From positions 1 to 12,509 of the forward strand of contig JAFGTU010000446.1 in assembly GCA_016933985.1 (NCBI GenBank): a stretch of 12,509 nt of DNA, in the 5' to 3' direction. Positions 1 through 8,226 of this stretch are shown one piece after another (positions within the stretch are counted from its first letter, which is position 1; each line of letters opens with the position of its first letter). Position numbers and translations under genes: made by a program. Source of the DNA: Sedimentisphaerales bacterium (GTDB lineage: Bacteria > Planctomycetota > Phycisphaerae > Sedimentisphaerales > Anaerobacaceae). The notes beneath the pieces are model-generated. The model was not told the origin of the DNA. It worked only from the letters and a program-made list of their open reading frames with translations, and did no database searches.

Positions 1-2522
1 CCGCTGGTGGGATAGAGGCCGGGCAGCTCAGGAAGACTGGCGGCGGGCTGTACGAGCCGTTGGTAGGACCCGGTGTCAGCGGCGACCTGAAGGTTACACT
101 GCCCGCAAAGCTCGATATAATCCAGTTACTCCAATTAGCCGGCGAGTACTTGAATCTCAATTTCATGTATGACCCGGTCAAGATCAAAGGGGAAGTGACA
201 ATCCTCTGGACGGGCAACCAGAAAGGCACTATCAAGGTCAATGAGCTTTACCCCCTGATGGAATCGGTGCTTAATTTCCACGGCTTCGCAATGACGCGCA
301 ACGCGGGGGCCAACATGGTGACGGTCACTCTGGAGGCCGAAGTGATGGAGAAAGACCCGCCGCTTGTCGAGACGGAGGCTGACAGGATAACCGAGTATGG
401 CAACGTGATCGTGACGCGCATCTTCAAGCTCGAATACATAGACGCGGCCAGCGCCCAGAATCTTCTAACCGGAATGAAACTGGGGACGAATGTCTCGCCG
501 GTGGGCGACGCCAAGGTTCTTTTCGTAACGGGATATGCGTATCGCATGCCGCGCGTCGAACGGCTGTTGAAGATGATCGACAAGCCAGGCAAGCCGAAGA
601 AGATCAGGTTCAGACAGTTGAAATTTACTATGGCGACGGCTTTGGCGCCGAAGGTTAAGACCCTTGCGGAGCAGTTGGGAGCGGTGCAGATAACGGTGGG
701 CCAGATGACGTCGCCGGACGGCCCGACGACCTCCAGCGCCCGACGGCCCAACGAGACCACCGCGGACTACACAAGGCGTCTGGCCGCTGAGAGGGCCGCA
801 CGAACGACGAGTCCGGTGCGGACATCCGCGCCCAGCACGACGACTCAGCCCGGCGTCTATCTCGATGCCGACGAGAGAACGAATCGAATCCTGATGATAG
901 GCTTCGACGAAGAGCTGGACTCCGTTGAGGAGCTGATAGATACTCTGGATGTCGAGCAGACGGACCTGCGGACGATGAAGCTGTACCCAATAGAGCATAT
1001 TGACGCCGATCAGGCCAGGAAGAAGCTCCAGGAGCTTGGTGTAATAAGCGGCACAGGGTTGTCTTCATCGTCTTCGAGCTCTCGCCTTACGGGCGGCTCA
1101 ACCCGTTTTGGCGGGGCCACAAGATCGGCCTCACCCGCTGCCGCGACCACCCCCCCGCCGGCCGCTGCACCTGCGGCTTTTGGCGAAAGCGAGGGCGGTT
1201 TGACGGGGCTTGCAGGAGAGCCTTTGGTCGTGATAATCGAGCCGACGAACTCCCTCCTTGTCAATGCCACGCCCGAGCAGCACGCCCAGATAGGAACTAT
1301 CCTCAAATATGTCGATGCTCAAACGGAGACCAGCACCATACCGTACGTTATCTATCCCCTGGAGAACCAGAAGCCCGAAGACCTTGCGACCATCCTCGAA
1401 AAGCTGATTCAGGAGACGGTAAAGGACAAAGAGGGCAAGGTGGAACAGGTGATAAAAAAGACCGATGAAGAGATCGTCATTGTCCCGGATGAGAATACGT
1501 TCTCGATAATCGTCTATGCCAGCAAGAAGAACCAGGAGTGGATTAAAAGCCTGATAGAGACGCTCGACAAGCGCAGGCCGCAGGTTTTGATTGACGTTAC
1601 GCTGGTTGAAGTGACCAAGAACGATAAGTTTGAATATGACCTGAATTGGATTCAGAGTTTTCCTGATCTTCTTGAGACATCAGGGCTGACGGGGGCGATT
1701 ACGGGCGGCACTACCCCGGTAACCAGCAATAGCATAATCGCCAAGCTCAACGCATCAACAATCCGAGATCGATACATTGACGTTCAGTCCAACTCCGGCA
1801 GCGGGACCGGCTTTTACGGCGACAAGCACATTAACGTCCTGCTCGAAGCTATGCAGACGAAGGACTACGGTCGTGTGCTTGCCAAGCCCAAGATTCTGGT
1901 CAACGATAATGAGCAGGGGACCATCAGCACTACGGACACGACATACGTGACCAAGACGACTTCGATCCCGGTGGCGACAGGCGGCACCAACCAAGGCACG
2001 CTTATGACGACGGCCGAAGAATTCGAGGGCTACGATGCGGGGATAACCCTGGACATCACGCCCCACATAAGTGAAGGTCAGCTGCTTCGGTTGGAGATTA
2101 CGCTTGACCGCAGCGACTTCGGGACAATCACCGGCGACAAGCCCCCGGATACCACCGCCAGCAACCTGAACACAGTTGTAACCGTTCCGGACGGCAGCAC
2201 GATTATCCTGGGTGGGATGTTGAAGATGAATCAGGGCAAGGGTGGGACAAAGGTCCCGCTGCTCGGCGACCTGCCGCTGGTCGGCGGCTTATTCAGGAGC
2301 GTCAGCAACAGTGATTTGCAGAGGCGGCTGTATGTATTTGTCCGGGCTGAAATCATTCGTCCCGCCGAGACCCTTGCTCAAGGCTTGCCGGACCTCGAAA
2401 GGATATCGCAGCGGAACAGGCTGGCCTTCGAGAAATTCGAGAATGAGTTTCAGGGCTATAAGAACTTCCCCGGCATGAAGGCCAAGACAATCAAGCCGGT
2501 CAAGGTGCTCGATACGGAGTAG
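1..2522 (+). CDS. gspD: Type II secretion secretin GspD (5' partial)
   Basis: Forms the outer-membrane channel through which folded proteins leave the periplasm. The frame is open to the left edge (first full codon at base 3), so the true start and signal peptide lie outside the window; the TTG at 60 is only the first start-like codon. Residues below count from that TTG. About 10-95 is the N0 domain. N1-like ring repeats follow at about 115-177, 181-300, 302-421 and 424-506. The second contains a Ser/Thr/Arg/Pro insert (about 214-265) and the third a poly-Ser then Ala/Pro/Thr-rich insert (about 331-385). The secretin domain (about 507-770) has the family signatures GRVLAKPKILVNDNEQG and, near the end, ILGGML...KVPLLGDLPLVGGLFR. 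A charged tail of about 50 residues follows. Four N1-like repeats is one more than the classical GspD. First visible gene of the operon; gspE starts 67 bases after its stop. Confidence 0.95.
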   Translation, partial: AGGIEAGQLRKTGGGLYEPLVGPGVSGDLKVTLPAKLDIIQLLQLAGEYLNLNFMYDPVKIKGEVTILWTGNQKGTIKVNELYPLMESVLNFHGFAMTRNAGANMVTVTLEAEVMEKDPPLVETEADRITEYGNVIVTRIFKLEYIDAASAQNLLTGMKLGTNVSPVGDAKVLFVTGYAYRMPRVERLLKMIDKPGKPKKIRFRQLKFTMATALAPKVKTLAEQLGAVQITVGQMTSPDGPTTSSARRPNETTADYTRRLAAERAARTTSPVRTSAPSTTTQPGVYLDADERTNRILMIGFDEELDSVEELIDTLDVEQTDLRTMKLYPIEHIDADQARKKLQELGVISGTGLSSSSSSSRLTGGSTRFGGATRSASPAAATTPPPAAAPAAFGESEGGLTGLAGEPLVVIIEPTNSLLVNATPEQHAQIGTILKYVDAQTETSTIPYVIYPLENQKPEDLATILEKLIQETVKDKEGKVEQVIKKTDEEIVIVPDENTFSIIVYASKKNQEWIKSLIETLDKRRPQVLIDVTLVEVTKNDKFEYDLNWIQSFPDLLETSGLTGAITGGTTPVTSNSIIAKLNASTIRDRYIDVQSNSGSGTGFYGDKHINVLLEAMQTKDYGRVLAKPKILVNDNEQGTISTTDTTYVTKTTSIPVATGGTNQGTLMTTAEEFEGYDAGITLDITPHISEGQLLRLEITLDRSDFGTITGDKPPDTTASNLNTVVTVPDGSTIILGGMLKMNQGKGGTKVPLLGDLPLVGGLFRSVSNSDLQRRLYVFVRAEIIRPAETLAQGLPDLERISQRNRLAFEKFENEFQGYKNFPGMKAKTIKPVKVLDTE

Positions 2523-2589
2523 CGGGTGAACAACCCCGTCGGACAACCAGTAGAACTAAACAGCACAGGGTATTTAATCTTCGACGTGC

Positions 2590-4308
2590 ATGAAGGATTT
2601 ACTAATACGAACGGCAGAGCGAACAGGGTTGATCAACGCCGATCAACTGCGCAAATTCCTCGAGGAGAACAAGGGACAAGGCCGAATCGACGAGGCTCTG
2701 CTGAACTGCCCGTACTTCACGGAAGATGCCGTACTCAAGCTCTTTGCAGAGGCCCTGGGCTGGGAGTACTTGGCGGAGATACCCGCCAACGCCGTCCCGG
2801 TGGAATTCATCGAGTCTGTCCCGGCGACTTATGCCCAGCACCATTTCCTCATCGGCATAAGGTCGCAGCAGGGCAACGGCGAGCTTACGATAGTGCTCTC
2901 CAAGCCGCTCGATGCCAACGCCCTGGATAACGTCTCCAAGATGACGGGCCTGCCCGTGCAGGCGGCCGTATCCACCAGAACGGCAATCACGGCTGTTATA
3001 GACGTCGCCTACGAGCAGAGATCAACGGTCATTGAAGAGGTTGCCGAGGAGCTCGACCAGCAGAACCTGGACCAGCTTGTGGACGAAGTCACAGGCTCCG
3101 ACGACTTGCTCGACGTCGTGAATCGGCCTCCGGTTATCAGGCTGGTCAATGATATGCTCTTCCGCGCCCTCCAAATGCGGGCGAGCGACATTCACGTTCA
3201 TCCCTACGAGACCAAGATTCAGATTCGCTACCGCATCGACGGCATTTTGTACGATGTCTTGAGCTTGAACAGGAACGTTCTTCCGCTAATCATATCCCGA
3301 ATCAAAGTCATGGCCGGGATGGATATAGCCGAGCGCCGGCTCCCGCAGGACGGCAGGTGCAGCGTGCGCCTGGGCCAGCGAGAGGTTGATTTGCGCATCA
3401 GCACCGTCCCGACAAACTTCGGGGAGCGCGCGGTATTGCGGCTTCTCGACAAGAGCACGGGAATCTTCACCCTCAACGAGCTGGGAATGTGGGACGACGA
3501 CCTGGAGAAGTTCGACTTGCTGCTTCATCGCTCTCACGGAGTAATCTTTGTGACCGGGCCGACCGGCAGCGGAAAGAGCACGACGCTCTACGCCAGCCTT
3601 AACAGGCTGAACTCATCCGAAAAAAACGTCCTGACCATCGAAGACCCCATAGAATATCAGCTTGAAGGGATAAGCCAGATTCAGGTTGCATCAAAGAAGG
3701 GGATGACATTCGCCACGTCGCTGCGGCACGTCCTTCGGCAGGACCCGGATGTGATCATGGTCGGTGAGGTTCGCGATATCGAGACCGCGAGCATGGCAAT
3801 CCAGTCGTCGCTGACGGGCCATCTGGTCTTCAGCACGCTGCATACGAACGACTCGGCAGGCGCCGTGAGCCGGCTTCTGGACCTCGGAGTGGAGCCTTAC
3901 CTGGCAAGCTCGTCGCTCATTGCCATCTTGGCGCAGAGGCTCGTGCGAAGAATTTGCGACAACTGCAAAGAGCCGACCGAACCTTCGCAACGGGACCTCA
4001 AAGCGCTCGGCCTCACCAACGGAAGCGTTTCGGCCTCCATCAAGGCGGGCGGAGAATTCTTTGTCGGGGCAGGATGCGAAAAGTGCTTCAAAACCGGGTA
4101 CCGAGGCCGAACGGGGATATACGAATTGCTCTTGATAAACGAAAAGATTCAGGACATGATATACAGACGGGAAACGGCAGGAAAAATAAAAAGGTTTGCT
4201 CTCGACGCAGGTATGCAGACGCTCAGAATGGATGGCGCCAGGAAGGTGCTCGCCGGAGCGACCACCGTTTCTGAGGTATTGAGGGTAACACAGGCCGACG
4301 TGATGTAA
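2590..4308 (+). CDS. gspE: Type II secretion ATPase GspE
   Basis: Cytoplasmic hexameric ATPase that powers pseudopilus assembly, docked on GspL and GspF. The protein is 572 residues, a normal family length. Residues 1-150 match the N-terminal GspE/PilB domain that contacts GspL. The catalytic domain has Walker A GPTGSGKST (323-331), the Asp box TIEDPIEY (349-356), Walker B DPDVIMVGEVRD (385-396) and the His box LVFSTLHTND (412-421). A four-cysteine zinc site is visible as CDNC (456-459) and CEKC (496-499), which is typical of GspE/PilB. The ATG at 2590 is the first possible start after an in-frame TAA at 2575-2577. No clear Shine-Dalgarno sequence precedes it, so translation may depend on coupling or a leader-independent mode. 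gspF follows after 5 bases. PilB of a type IV pilus is the alternative, but the flanking pseudopilin set argues for GspE. Confidence 0.96.
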   Translation: MKDLLIRTAERTGLINADQLRKFLEENKGQGRIDEALLNCPYFTEDAVLKLFAEALGWEYLAEIPANAVPVEFIESVPATYAQHHFLIGIRSQQGNGELTIVLSKPLDANALDNVSKMTGLPVQAAVSTRTAITAVIDVAYEQRSTVIEEVAEELDQQNLDQLVDEVTGSDDLLDVVNRPPVIRLVNDMLFRALQMRASDIHVHPYETKIQIRYRIDGILYDVLSLNRNVLPLIISRIKVMAGMDIAERRLPQDGRCSVRLGQREVDLRISTVPTNFGERAVLRLLDKSTGIFTLNELGMWDDDLEKFDLLLHRSHGVIFVTGPTGSGKSTTLYASLNRLNSSEKNVLTIEDPIEYQLEGISQIQVASKKGMTFATSLRHVLRQDPDVIMVGEVRDIETASMAIQSSLTGHLVFSTLHTNDSAGAVSRLLDLGVEPYLASSSLIAILAQRLVRRICDNCKEPTEPSQRDLKALGLTNGSVSASIKAGGEFFVGAGCEKCFKTGYRGRTGIYELLLINEKIQDMIYRRETAGKIKRFALDAGMQTLRMDGARKVLAGATTVSEVLRVTQADVM

Positions 4309-4313
4309 ATACT

Positions 4314-5531
4314 ATGCCAAGATACCATTATACAGCCATAGCGGCAGACGGTAAGAAAATGCGAGGCTCGCTTGCAGCCGAGAGTCCCTATGCTGCGCGA
4401 AGGCAATTGCGGGCCAGAAGCATTCATCCTACAACCGTTTCGGAGGTCAGCTCCAGCTCGGAGCGCAAAACGGCGTTCTTTTCTTTCTTGGCCAGGAGCA
4501 ACAAGGCCCAGCTTATCGATTTCACGCAACAAATGGCGACGCTGTTGAATTCCGGCATCAAGCTTACCGAGGCCCTTTCGGTTCTCACTTTGCAGGTTTC
4601 CGATTCGCGCTTCAAGTCGGCTATTGCGGATATCCGTGACCGCGTCGTAACCGGGGAGTCGTTCACGGATGCGATGAGCGACTACGGCGACTACTTCGAT
4701 GTCATATACATCAGTATGATCCGGGTGGGAGAGGTTACCGGCACGCTGGCGGCCAGCTTCTCCATTGTCGGCGGCTTCATGCAGAAACGCATGCGAGTCG
4801 AGTCGAAGGTCAAAACGGCAATGGTGTACCCCCTCTTCCTGATGATGTTCTGCCTGGCGGCCATTCTGATCTTGACGATAAAGGTAATTCCAAGCATAAC
4901 CGAACAGATTGTAAAGACGGGCCAGGAGCTGCCCTGGATCACCAGGCAAATGATGAACATCAGTTACGTCCTGAGGAGCGTTTGGGTCTTTGCCGTCTTA
5001 GGCGTGATCGTTCTGATTGTCTGGGCGGTCAGGCGTTTCTTCAAAAGCGAGCGAGGGGCGTATCTGCGGGACAAGTTTCTCCTTGCGCTGCCCATATTCG
5101 GCCCGCTGATCAAGCAGCGCGTTGTGGCGCGTTTTGCCTCGACTCTCTCGACGCTGCTGCGATCAGGGCTTTCAATGGCCGAATCTCTCCGTGTTGTCGC
5201 TGAGGTGACGGGCAACGTGCTGATGAAGAGGGCCGTTCAACAATCACGCGAGCGGATATTGGCCGGCGCCGATATCGCCACCCCGTTGCGGGACAGCGGA
5301 GTAATCGACCCGGCTATCGCCCACATGGTCGCCGTCGGAGAGAAGAGCGGCGAGTTAGAGACCATGCTTAAAAATATCAGCGAGAACTTGGAGGCGTCAA
5401 CGGATGTAGTCATTGAGAGATTGAGCGCGGCTGTCGAACCGCTTATCATTGTTGTTATGGCGGCTATAATCGGCGTGATTGCATACGCGACGATATTGCC
5501 GATTCTCGAAGTATCGTCGGGAAAGTTCTAA
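4314..5531 (+). CDS. gspF: Type II secretion inner-membrane platform protein GspF
   Basis: Polytopic inner-membrane protein at the base of the machine. It is thought to couple the GspE ATPase cycle to insertion of pseudopilin subunits. It has 405 residues, the standard length. Two homologous T2SSF cytoplasmic helical domains are visible: residues about 66-190 (QMATLLNSGIKLTEALSVL near the start) and about 268-395 (FASTLSTLLRSGLSMAESL). Membrane segments fall at about 170-192, 222-243 and 373-396. The short N-terminal segment MPRYHYTAIAADGKKMRGSL is a family hallmark. The ATG lies 5 bases after the gspE stop, so the two genes are probably translationally coupled. A long open frame on the opposite strand here (4149-4949) is a shadow and is not listed. 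Confidence 0.96.
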   Translation: MPRYHYTAIAADGKKMRGSLAAESPYAARRQLRARSIHPTTVSEVSSSSERKTAFFSFLARSNKAQLIDFTQQMATLLNSGIKLTEALSVLTLQVSDSRFKSAIADIRDRVVTGESFTDAMSDYGDYFDVIYISMIRVGEVTGTLAASFSIVGGFMQKRMRVESKVKTAMVYPLFLMMFCLAAILILTIKVIPSITEQIVKTGQELPWITRQMMNISYVLRSVWVFAVLGVIVLIVWAVRRFFKSERGAYLRDKFLLALPIFGPLIKQRVVARFASTLSTLLRSGLSMAESLRVVAEVTGNVLMKRAVQQSRERILAGADIATPLRDSGVIDPAIAHMVAVGEKSGELETMLKNISENLEASTDVVIERLSAAVEPLIIVVMAAIIGVIAYATILPILEVSSGKF

Positions 5532-5565
5532 GTGTATGGAGATTGCCGGTAAGGATTGTTATTTT

Positions 5566-5578
5566 TTAGGAGCCTGAT
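5566..5578 (+). promoter_or_regulatory. Ribosome binding site of gspG
   Basis: A clear AGGAG sits about 7 bases before the ATG of gspG, after a short T-rich run. It is one of the best Shine-Dalgarno sites in the operon. That fits GspG being the major pseudopilin, needed in excess over the other subunits. Confidence 0.6.
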
Positions 5579-6025
5579 ATGGAGGCTAAAAGAGAAAAAA
5601 GGAAACAGGTGCGAAGCGGTTTTACGATGATCGAGCTTGTGGCAATGTTGATTATCATAGGATTGCTTGCCGCGGTTGTCGGCACGAACGTAATGGGCAA
5701 GATAGAAAAGGCCAAGGTTACCACTACGAAGACCAGCCTGAAGATTCTTCATTCCGCGGTCAACACGCTCAAGATGGACACGGGGCGCTACCCGACGGAC
5801 GAGGAAGGATTGTCCGTTCTCGTAGAGGACCCGGGCGATGAAGGCTGGGAGCCCGGCGGCTATCTCGAGACGCTGGAAATCCCGCCGGACGGCTGGAAAA
5901 ACGATTTCGTTTACGAGCTTGAACCCGCCAGCGGCAAGCCCTTTGTAATCATCAGCTACGGCGCCGACGGCGAGGAAGGTGGCGAGGGCTATAATGCCGA
6001 CCTGTACAGTACAGATGCTTTTTGA
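5579..6025 (+). CDS. gspG: Major pseudopilin GspG
   Basis: Main building block of the periplasmic pseudopilus. It is 148 residues, the usual GspG size. It has a strongly basic leader (residues 1-14), a prepilin peptidase site after Gly14 (SG|FTMIELV) with Glu at mature position 5, and a hydrophobic helix (about 16-40). The C-terminal part shows GspG features: YPTDEEGL (71-78), the PPDGWKNDF loop (102-110), and the acidic glycine-rich ISYGADGEEGGEGYNADL (125-142). In characterised GspG proteins the equivalent loop binds calcium and stabilises the fold. A 47-base spacer with a good ribosome site separates it from gspF. Its 3' end overlaps the start of gspH. The maturing peptidase GspO is not in the window. 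Confidence 0.95.
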   Translation: MEAKREKRKQVRSGFTMIELVAMLIIIGLLAAVVGTNVMGKIEKAKVTTTKTSLKILHSAVNTLKMDTGRYPTDEEGLSVLVEDPGDEGWEPGGYLETLEIPPDGWKNDFVYELEPASGKPFVIISYGADGEEGGEGYNADLYSTDAF

Positions 6026-6578
6026 CGGTCATAAAGCCCGGCGGTCCGGCGGCAGCCGGGGCTTTACCTTTATTGAGATGGTGATTGTGACTGTCATAGT
6101 GGGGCTCTTCGCCGTCGCTGCTCAGTTGCGGCTTGCCGGATTGCTAAGGAAGCAGACATTCAAATCGCAAGTCCAGGAGTTTGTATCGGCGCTGCGGATG
6201 GCGGTTGTAGCGGCCTCTGAGAGCGACAGGAGATATGAAGTGGTTGTCGATATCCCGCAACAGAGTTTTATGCTTCGCGAGATCACATCCCCGGATTTGT
6301 TCGAGTTTGCTGAAGAAGAAGTGATAATGGAAAACTATTTCAATGAGGACTGCCACGTTGCCTATGTTCAATTCGACGACGGTGAATACACCAATGAGGA
6401 CCGGGCGAAGTTTTGGGCCGGTCACGCCGGGTGGGCATACGGCGGCGTCGTTATTTTTCTCGATTCGGAGCAACGGCCTCACTCGGTTGTGGTCAACCGT
6501 TTGAGCAGGATGATAATGCTCACCGAAGGTGAGGTTACGCTGCTGGAGCCAAAAGCAAAAGATGATGTTCCGTTCTAA
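5994..6578 (+). CDS. gspH: Minor pseudopilin GspH
   Basis: Probable minor pseudopilin that joins GspI, J and K in or just below the pseudopilus tip. The prepilin motif RG|FTFIEMVIV with Glu at mature +5 is followed by a hydrophobic helix. The C-terminal region is compatible with the GspH beta-sandwich (for example YEVVVDIPQQSFMLRE and GGVVIFLDSEQRPHSVVVN). The start is uncertain. GTG 5979, ATG 5994 and ATG 6015 are all in frame and all overlap the end of gspG. ATG 5994 is chosen because GAGGG lies 5 bases upstream, giving a 23-residue leader and a 194-residue protein. ATG 6015 would give a 16-residue leader but has no visible ribosome site. The subunit name rests on gene order as well as sequence, since H-type pseudopilins are poorly conserved. 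Confidence 0.85.
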   Translation: MPTCTVQMLFDGHKARRSGGSRGFTFIEMVIVTVIVGLFAVAAQLRLAGLLRKQTFKSQVQEFVSALRMAVVAASESDRRYEVVVDIPQQSFMLREITSPDLFEFAEEEVIMENYFNEDCHVAYVQFDDGEYTNEDRAKFWAGHAGWAYGGVVIFLDSEQRPHSVVVNRLSRMIMLTEGEVTLLEPKAKDDVPF

Positions 6579-7434
6579 AATCAGTTCGCTGCAGGGTCTT
6601 CGCACCGGGAAGAGACCGGCGGGCGTAATGCCTCAGGCGAGGTCCGGCGGATTCAGTCTGGCCGAGGTTGTGGCGGCTTTGCTGATACTGGGTTTCTTCA
6701 GCTCAGGAATGATGGTCGTAATAAACCGCTGCACCGCCTGGGCCGCAAATTCCGCCATAAGAATGCAGGCGTTTGAGGTCGCACGCGAAAATATGGAGGA
6801 GCTCCTGAGCCTGGATTCGGTCGAAGAGACCAGCGAAGGCGGCAACAGCGAGAAATACCCGGAGATCAGATGGCAAACAGATGTGGAGACGTTTTACGAG
6901 CCGGTAACGGCGCGCATGTGGGTTCGTGCGGTCTGCTCCACTCAGTACGACGATGCCGACGGCGAGGAGCAGACAATTAAGCTGGAGCACTGGCTGACCA
7001 ATATCAGCAAGGAGCAATTGCTCGAAATAACGCAGCGTGATAAGAAGGACAAAGAGGGCTTAGCCGGCTTGGTTTTCGAGACAATCGAGGAGGCTGCTTC
7101 GTATGCCGGGGTCGATGTGGAAAAGATCGAGGAATGGATCGACAAGGGTCTGGTGCCGCTTGATGACGGCACAATTCCCAAGCAGAACCTCGATATTTTC
7201 GTGGATAACGCCGGCAACCCGCCTGCCGAGCAGATTCAGTCGCAGATTGAAACACAGGAAGAATTGCAGCAGCTACAGCGCGACAGCTCCACCGGGCAGG
7301 AGCCGACAACCGGCGACGACTCGTGGCGTAATGAGATTGATCCTACAACCGGCATGACGCATGGAGAGATTGAAGACAACCCTGAAAAATTCTGGCAGAA
7401 GGTAATGGAGGTTCTGTCGAAGAAGAACAAGTGA
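6562..7434 (+). CDS. gspI: GspI-like minor pseudopilin with long C-terminal extension and HTH-like segment
   Basis: Minor pseudopilin in the GspI position. The prepilin motif GG|FSLAEVVAALLILGFF has Glu at mature +5 and a standard hydrophobic helix. The I-type globular part probably runs to about residue 148 (ending near KLEHWLTNI). From ATG 6562 the protein has 290 residues, about twice a normal GspI. Residues about 172-217 read like an excisionase/MerR-type helix-turn-helix: TIEEAASYAGVDVEKIEEW, then IDKGLVPL, then TIPKQNLDIFV. A Gln/Glu-rich, probably coiled-coil stretch (about 223-240) and a polar tail follow. Given prepilin topology this extension should be outside the cytoplasm, so DNA binding there would be unexpected. 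Starts GTG 6529, ATG 6565 and ATG 6628 are also possible; ATG 6628 gives a compact 8-residue leader. The start overlaps gspH by 17 bases. Confidence 0.85.
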   Translation: MMFRSKISSLQGLRTGKRPAGVMPQARSGGFSLAEVVAALLILGFFSSGMMVVINRCTAWAANSAIRMQAFEVARENMEELLSLDSVEETSEGGNSEKYPEIRWQTDVETFYEPVTARMWVRAVCSTQYDDADGEEQTIKLEHWLTNISKEQLLEITQRDKKDKEGLAGLVFETIEEAASYAGVDVEKIEEWIDKGLVPLDDGTIPKQNLDIFVDNAGNPPAEQIQSQIETQEELQQLQRDSSTGQEPTTGDDSWRNEIDPTTGMTHGEIEDNPEKFWQKVMEVLSKKNK

Positions 7435-7446
7435 CTTTCGTTGGAT

Positions 7447-8226
7447 ATGATGAAAAACAGGGCTCCGCACAAGTTTGAATGGCGCAGACCCCGTAAGGGA
7501 CACCTTGCGGGGGGGCTTTCACTGGCCGAGGTGCTTGCAGCGCTGGTTATAGGCTCGATGGTCCTCATTGCGCTGTTGGGTATTTACACTCGCGCCGAGC
7601 GTGCGACCGCGGCAGTGAACCGCAAGCTCGACAGCTCCAGGCTCCCGGGGGAGATACTGCAGCGTATCGCCGAAGATATCGACAGGCTGATCTCGCCCGG
7701 CTCGGAGACCAGAATCACGATTGAAAATAAGGTCAAGAACGGCTATCCGGCGGCGAAAATGTCGATTGTGCGAACCATTACCGACAGCAAGAACAAGGAT
7801 GTGACCCTGGAGGAGATTATATGGCAGGGCTACTACGACATCGAAAGCGACATGGATGGTTTGGTGCTCTATCGCGGCCACAGCGGCATCACTTCGGAGG
7901 ACAAGGTGCTCGATGATCAGCGCGCCGAATGGGAAAAGGGCTATCCGATGGTGCCCATCTGTTCGGGCGTTACGTTTTTTGAGATAGTCGTTCCCAGCGG
8001 CGAGAATCTCCTGGAAAAATGGACGAGCGAAACGCTGCCCAAGGGCATTAGAGTGAGCATATCGTTCACTGAGCCGATGAAGATGCCTGACGGCGATTAT
8101 GAGGTGACCGAAGAATATAAGAGTACGCGAACAATAGCTGTCGATAGGACAAGGACTATCAATTTCAAGCTGATTGCCGAAGAAGATGAACAGAGTAAAG
8201 GCAGTGGAAAACCAGAAGCAAACTAA
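7447..8226 (+). CDS. gspJ: Minor pseudopilin GspJ
   Basis: Minor pseudopilin that forms the tip complex with GspI and GspK. It has a basic leader (residues 1-23), a cleavage site after Gly23 (AGG|LSLAEVLAALVIGSMVLIALL) and Glu at mature +5. The following region, with NRKLDSSRLPGEILQRIAEDIDRLI, resembles the GspJ pattern after the first helix. The globular part contains strands such as LVLYRGHSG and GVTFFEIVVP and ends in IRVSISFTEP. At 259 residues it is somewhat longer than usual. The ATG at 7447 is chosen over TTG 7441 and ATG 7450; no clear Shine-Dalgarno sequence is seen. gspI ends 12 bases upstream, and the 3' end overlaps gspK by about 41 bases, which suggests coupled translation. Confidence 0.88.
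   Translation: MMKNRAPHKFEWRRPRKGHLAGGLSLAEVLAALVIGSMVLIALLGIYTRAERATAAVNRKLDSSRLPGEILQRIAEDIDRLISPGSETRITIENKVKNGYPAAKMSIVRTITDSKNKDVTLEEIIWQGYYDIESDMDGLVLYRGHSGITSEDKVLDDQRAEWEKGYPMVPICSGVTFFEIVVPSGENLLEKWTSETLPKGIRVSISFTEPMKMPDGDYEVTEEYKSTRTIAVDRTRTINFKLIAEEDEQSKGSGKPEAN

Noticed and set aside
465..1322. Several minus-strand open frames inside gspD
   Set aside because: Arg/Ser-rich translations without motifs, antisense to clear secretin domains; explained by codon bias.
4149..4949. Long open frame on the minus strand (266 codons) across the end of gspE and the first half of gspF
   Set aside because: It lies antisense to two well-conserved genes, has a low-complexity His/Arg/Gln-rich composition, no recognisable domain, and no ribosome site that I trust. 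It is a shadow of high-GC codon positions.
2590..5531. gspE-gspF read as pilB-pilC of a type IV pilus
   Set aside because: The neighbours include GspG with its calcium-type loop and a GspK with the helix-hairpin-helix-like domain, and no pilT or pilA-type gene is seen. T2SS is the better reading.
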